Part shown: positions 60,325 through 64,000 of the stretch, piece by piece
How the letters are laid out: each line of letters starts with the position of its first letter
How positions within the stretch are numbered: the stretch's first letter is position 1
Assembly (NCBI RefSeq): GCF_000262465.1
Contig: NZ_CM001489.1
Span: 3,421,899-3,485,898, forward strand
Length of the DNA: 64,000 bases
Direction of reading: 5' to 3'
Source: Frankia sp. QA3
Lineage (GTDB): Bacteria; Actinomycetota; Actinomycetes; Frankiales; Frankiaceae
The notes under the pieces: generated by a model
Seen by the model: the letters and a program-made list of their open reading frames with translations, nothing else
Database searches by the model: none
Told to the model about the DNA's origin: nothing
Made by a program: the position numbers and the translations under genes

Positions 60325-60888
60325 ATGGCGACGATCTACCGGCAGCAGCGACAACGGCAGACGCCCAGTGCCCTGTGGCCGGCGCTGCTCGTCCTCGGCC
60401 TGGCCGTCACGGTGCTGGGACTTCTGCTGATCTTCAATCCGTTCGCGACGGCCGGCACCCTGGCCGTGCTCGCCGGGGTGGCCCTGGTCCTGTCCGGGAT
60501 CGGCGAGACGATCGCGGCCGCCAGGGCCGAGAACTCCGCGGGCACCGCCTTCTTCGGGATCCTGCTCATCCTCGGCGGCATCGTCGTGCTGATGTGGCCG
60601 GGGGTGACGCTGCGGGTGCTGGCGCTGCTCGTCGGCGCCATCCTGATCATCACCGGCGTCGTGAGGGCGCTCGTGACCCGGGCGTCGCAGTCGCGTGAGG
60701 TCGGTGGCCACGGTGCGGTGCCCAGCTACGCGCTGGCGGCCGTCAGCGTGGTGCTGGGTGTGCTGGCCCTCGCCTGGCCGGACGCGACGATCGTGGCGCT
60801 CGCGGTGATCTTCGGGATTCAGCTCGTCGTCACCGGGGTCACCGAGATCGCTCTGGGGCTGGCGCTGCGGCCGCGCACGCGGGCCTGA
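60325..60888 (+). CDS. HdeD/DUF308 family membrane protein
   Basis: A 187-residue protein with six hydrophobic segments in three pairs (ALWPALLVLGLAVTVLGLLL first). It matches HdeD-like DUF308 proteins, linked to acid stress in enterobacteria. The ATG is chosen on AGGAGGTG a few bases upstream, the best ribosome site of the window. Confidence 0.88.
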   Translation: MATIYRQQRQRQTPSALWPALLVLGLAVTVLGLLLIFNPFATAGTLAVLAGVALVLSGIGETIAAARAENSAGTAFFGILLILGGIVVLMWPGVTLRVLALLVGAILIITGVVRALVTRASQSREVGGHGAVPSYALAAVSVVLGVLALAWPDATIVALAVIFGIQLVVTGVTEIALGLALRPRTRA

Positions 60889-60964
60889 CGCGTCTGGTGG
60901 CTGCCGGCGGTCGGCCCGCCCGGCCGCCGGCGGGGAGCCACCAGACGTCGGTTGCCGGACCCGC

Positions 60965-61759
60965 TCAGGCGAGGATGCGCTCGCGCCAGCGGCGGATCGA
61001 GTCCTCGCGGGCGCCGTGATCACGGACCCAGCCGACCACGCCGCCGGGATGAGCATCGGTCGTGGCGATCACCGCCTCCGCGGCGGCGACCGACGTCTTG
61101 ACCAGCTCCCGGCCCCGTTCCGGGTCGCTCACGCCGGGCAGCAGCGCGTGCCCCTTGAGTCGCTTGATCACGCCGCGCATGTTCTGCTCAGTGGCGGCAT
61201 AGTCGTCGAGGACGTCCCGCTCGACGACGCCGGCGAGGCGCAGCAGCACGGCGATCGTGACGCCGGTGCGGTCCTTGCCCGCCGCGCAGTGCACGAGCAC
61301 CGGGCCCGGCGCCTCGGCGACGACGTCGACGATCCCGGCGAGCTGCGGAGCGGCATGCTCCACCATCGCCACATACAGCGCCTGCAGACCGGCCTCCATC
61401 GCGCCCGAGGCGACGGTGTGCCGGCCGGGTGCCGCGTCATCGCCGAGCAGCGGGAACACCCTGATCTCGGCGCCGAGAGCGGCGAGCGGATGCGGATCGG
61501 GCCCGCGCTCGACGGCCGAGCGCAGGTCGATTACCGTGCGCGGCGGCCAGGTCGTCGACGCGGGCGGCGGGCGGTCCCCGACCTTGGGCATCTCGCTGCG
61601 GTAGAGCACGCCGGGGCGGGTGCGCCGGCCATCCGCGGTCGTCATACCCCCGACGTCACGGAGGTTGACCAGCCCGGCGACGTCCGGCGGCGCCGGCGCC
61701 TCCAACGGCGGGGCGGAACCGGCGCCCGCCGCCTCGGTCGGATCGGTGAGAGACGTCAT
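60965..61759 (-). CDS. Tyrosine-protein phosphatase
   Basis: A 264-residue phosphatase of the MptpB/Tyr-phosphatase 3 type. NLRDVGGMTTADGRRTRPGV is the conserved beginning with Arg/Tyr residues, and VLVHCAAGKDRTGVTIAVLL is the P loop with HCXXGKDR, typical of lipid and tyrosine phosphatases. ATG with GGAGGAG upstream; earlier in-frame starts lack a site. Confidence 0.92.
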   Translation of the reverse strand: MTSLTDPTEAAGAGSAPPLEAPAPPDVAGLVNLRDVGGMTTADGRRTRPGVLYRSEMPKVGDRPPPASTTWPPRTVIDLRSAVERGPDPHPLAALGAEIRVFPLLGDDAAPGRHTVASGAMEAGLQALYVAMVEHAAPQLAGIVDVVAEAPGPVLVHCAAGKDRTGVTIAVLLRLAGVVERDVLDDYAATEQNMRGVIKRLKGHALLPGVSDPERGRELVKTSVAAAEAVIATTDAHPGGVVGWVRDHGAREDSIRRWRERILA

Positions 61760-61955
61760 CGGGTTCTCCTCCGGCCGTGCCTGCCTGGTTACCGTCATTG
61801 CCGGTCGGCGCCGGACGGGCGGGACCGCGGCCGGCCCGGGACCCATCGGACCTGGACACCGGGCCCGTCTGCCCGTGACACCGCCGCCGGCGGCGTCCCC
61901 CATCCTCGCGGATTTCCGCCGGATGAACCCGCAATCGCACGATGCGTTCGCCCGC

Positions 61956-62936
61956 TCACCGCCCGCCGCGGGCGGCGGCGTCGCCGCCGGGCACCGGCTC
62001 GGCCGGATCGCGCTCGAACAGCGACAGGTCCACGGCGCCGCCGGCCGGCCGCGCCCCGGCTGACTCCCCTGGGCCGCTCGCGGCGGCGCCCCCGCCGGCG
62101 GGGGCGCCGAACGCCGCCGCCGTGGGCCCGCCGGCCAGCGCCAATGCCTCCGCCACCGCCGGATCGAGGTCGACCGGGTCGGTCAGATGTGGATCCTTGT
62201 TCCGGACGTTGCCCACCGCCGCGTCCACCGGATGCGCGGCGAGCACCCCCGCCGGCGCCGGGCGCAGCAGCGGGGCGAGCGCGGCCGGGTCGCTCGCCGG
62301 ATCGATCCACCGGTCCCAGGCCGCCGCGGGCAGGATCACCGGCGAGCGGTCGTGCAGGAACGCCAGGCCCTCGGCCGCCGCGGTGGTGAGGATCGTAAAG
62401 GTCACCAGCGGCGCGTCCCCCTTGCGCCACACCTCGTAGAGGCCGGCGAAGGCGAAGATCCCCCCGGTCGCCGGATGGCCCGCCGGGTAGATATAGAACG
62501 GCTGCCCGCGCCGGGATCCGCCGCCCGGATGGAACCACTCGTAGAAGCCGGTGGCGGGCACGAGGCAGCGCCGCGCCGCGAAGGCCGCGCGGAACGCCGG
62601 CTTGGTCGCCACCGTCTCCGCCCGAGCATTGATCATTTTGGCGCCGATGGCGCGGTCCTTGGCCCAGGACGGCACCAGGCCCCAGGTGGCCAGCCTCAGG
62701 ACCCGGCCGGCGGGCGCCGTGCCCGGCCGCTCGCCACCCGCCGGGCCACCCGAGCGCTCGCCGGCTGCGCCACCCGATCCGCCGCCGGCCTCAGACGGCT
62801 CCGCGACGACGATCGGCATCGTCGACGTGGGAGCGACGTTGTAGCTCTCCGCCACCCCGCTGCCCGTCCCGTCGCGGGCGGACATGGCGGCGACCAGGTC
62901 GTCGGTCTTCAGCTTCTGTGTGTAGCGGCCGCACAT
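61956..62936 (-). CDS. SRAP (YedK/HMCES-like) DNA-protein crosslink protein
   Basis: A 326-residue SOS response-associated peptidase family protein. MCGRYTQKLKTDDLVAAM starts with the catalytic Cys2 that binds abasic sites in single-stranded DNA. NARAETVATKPAFR, CLVPATGFYEW and FLHDRSPVILP follow in normal order. A Gly/Ala-rich insertion (about residues 50-72) and a 50-residue low-complexity tail make it longer than the usual 220-260 residues. Confidence 0.92.
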   Translation of the reverse strand: MCGRYTQKLKTDDLVAAMSARDGTGSGVAESYNVAPTSTMPIVVAEPSEAGGGSGGAAGERSGGPAGGERPGTAPAGRVLRLATWGLVPSWAKDRAIGAKMINARAETVATKPAFRAAFAARRCLVPATGFYEWFHPGGGSRRGQPFYIYPAGHPATGGIFAFAGLYEVWRKGDAPLVTFTILTTAAAEGLAFLHDRSPVILPAAAWDRWIDPASDPAALAPLLRPAPAGVLAAHPVDAAVGNVRNKDPHLTDPVDLDPAVAEALALAGGPTAAAFGAPAGGGAAASGPGESAGARPAGGAVDLSLFERDPAEPVPGGDAAARGGR

Positions 62937-62986
62937 GCCGTCCAGTGTGGCAGCCGGGTCCGACATTTCCCGGCGACGCCCAGCGC

Positions 62987-63679
62987 TCAGCCGAACAGCA
63001 GTCCGCCCCCGCCGGCGAGGCAGGCAAGCCCCGTCAGGCCGAACAGGCCCACCCAGAACCCCGGCGGCAGCCCGGTCAACCGGGCGAGCTGGTCCGGATC
63101 CGAATCCCTCGCCCGGCGGCGCCGGCGCTGCCGCTGCACCTCGACCACCGGCCGCAGCGCCCCGAGCAGCAGGAAGCAGGCGACGTAGGCGGCGAACCCG
63201 GCGCGCGCGGTCGGCGGCGCGAACCAGGAGACCGCCAGGATCGCGGCGGTGCTGACCAGCAGCGACATCGCCCCGAAGCCGTTACGGATCACGACGAGCA
63301 TCGCGAGCAGCATCGCCACGCAGAGCTGGAGCACCAGGCTGGTGCGGCCGGTGGCCAGCAGGGCGGCGGCGCCGAGTCCGATCAGAGAGGGCGTGGGGTA
63401 GCCGGCGGCCACCGTGGCGATCACCCCGGGGCCGGTCGGTCGGCCGGAGGAGACGGTGACCCCGGAGGTGTCCGAGTGCAGGCGCACGCCGGCCAGGCGG
63501 CGGCCGCTCGCGACCGCGGCCAGGGCGTGCCCACCCTCATGCGCAATCGTGATCACGTGCCGAGCGACGGGCCACAGTCGATCGCTGAGCACCGTCACGG
63601 CCGCGAGGACGGCGGCGACGGCCAGCACCCACTGCGGCGGCGCCGGTTGCGCCTCAATGCTGCGCCGCAGGATCTCCAT
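62987..63679 (-). CDS. M50-like membrane metalloprotease family protein
   Basis: A 230-residue protein with an N-terminal helix carrying IAHEGGHALAAVASGRRLAG (HEXXH-type HEGGH zinc motif) and six or so hydrophobic segments, as in the M50B-like actinobacterial family. The second zinc ligand (LDG-type) is not evident, so activity is uncertain. ATG at 63679 has GAGAGGGG upstream. 50 nt after the SRAP gene, same strand. Confidence 0.75.
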   Translation of the reverse strand: MEILRRSIEAQPAPPQWVLAVAAVLAAVTVLSDRLWPVARHVITIAHEGGHALAAVASGRRLAGVRLHSDTSGVTVSSGRPTGPGVIATVAAGYPTPSLIGLGAAALLATGRTSLVLQLCVAMLLAMLVVIRNGFGAMSLLVSTAAILAVSWFAPPTARAGFAAYVACFLLLGALRPVVEVQRQRRRRRARDSDPDQLARLTGLPPGFWVGLFGLTGLACLAGGGGLLFG

Positions 63680-63927
63680 CCGGCCCCTCTCTCCCGATAC
63701 GCGACCGTCTCTCCCGATACGTGACCGTTGGCCCCGAACCAGCGCCGGCGTCCGTTCGGACATCATCGATCCTGGGCCTGGGGGAACGCGAAGGTGCCGG
63801 CGGGGGTCCTCGAAAGGGCGAGCACCCCCCTGTAGGGCGCCCCCGCGGTCGGGGGGCGGCGGTAGGGTCGGGAACGCGTTTGAGTGCCCGGGGGAGACCG
63901 CGAGGACAAGCTGAGGAGTGGCCCGTC

Positions 63928-64000
63928 GTGGCGGAATACGTCTACCGGCCGGTTATCACCGTGGCGAGGGGGCTGCTCGGCGCGCTGCGCCTGCAGCTTG
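63928..64000 (+). CDS. Start of a probable 1-acylglycerol-3-phosphate acyltransferase (partial)
   Basis: Only 24 residues are visible (AEYVYRPVITVARGLLGALR). The wording is reminiscent of the N-terminus of actinobacterial PlsC-like acyltransferases; the HX4D motif is beyond the window edge. GTG start with GAGGAG about 10 nt upstream. Confidence 0.45.
   Translation, partial: MAEYVYRPVITVARGLLGALRLQL

Noticed and set aside
63681..63725. Short direct repeat CTCTCCCGATACG twice upstream of the M50-like gene
   Set aside because: Only two copies over about 40 bp, without symmetry or link to a known element.

Overview
The window is very GC-rich, densely packed actinobacterial chromosome, most likely from Frankia or a close relative. 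Support comes from gene order and family type: dnaG followed by a primary sigma factor; an lepA-hemW-hrcA-dnaJ-rsmE-phoH-ybeY-CBS-era block; holA-comEC-comEA; a class E sortase; a one-chain bacterial-type glycyl-tRNA synthetase; and GTG starts with ATGA/GTGA stop-start overlaps. The genus is an inference from familiarity, not from a search. No rRNA, tRNA, insertion sequence, prophage or CRISPR array was recognised.

Bases 1-25,500 are a surface-polysaccharide locus. From 1 to 13,591 the + strand carries an almost unbroken train of genes, most sharing a 4-nt stop-start overlap: epimerase, glycosyltransferase, SDR-FkbM fusion, heparinase II/III-type protein, glycosyltransferase, flippase-like membrane protein, TylF-type O-methyltransferase, low-molecular-weight tyrosine phosphatase and a Gfo/Idh/MocA oxidoreductase. 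A UDP-glucuronate decarboxylase-like gene sits inside the train on the opposite strand. A GGDEF/EAL protein and a sortase with a tiny membrane partner follow on the - strand. A second set comes next: glycosyltransferase, polymerase-like membrane protein, methyltransferase, acyltransferase, two more glycosyltransferases and another methyltransferase. Together these could make sugars, assemble, methylate or acylate a repeat unit, flip and polymerise it, and control the process by phosphatase and c-di-GMP signalling; the glycan itself is unknown.

Bases 25,500-34,500 hold sigA, dnaG, dgt, a 51-residue membrane protein, a PH-domain membrane protein, transketolase and a YdcF-like protein. Bases 34,500-59,000 are housekeeping genes almost all on the - strand: glyQS, an ABM-domain protein, uppS, recO, era, a cytidine-deaminase-like protein lacking its zinc site, a CBS membrane protein, ybeY, phoH, rsmE, dnaJ and hrcA with an upstream CIRCE operator, hemW, lepA, holA, comEC and comEA. 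The + strand exceptions are a NUDIX protein, a 54-residue ORF and rpsT.

Bases 59,000-64,000 start with a 35-bp palindrome containing two inverted actinobacterial-type DnaA boxes. YceI, a small ferredoxin, a DUF308 membrane protein, a tyrosine phosphatase, a SRAP protein, an M50-like membrane protein and the start of a probable acyltransferase follow. In-frame tandem repeats of 15-21 nt recur in several proteins, mainly of the polysaccharide locus.
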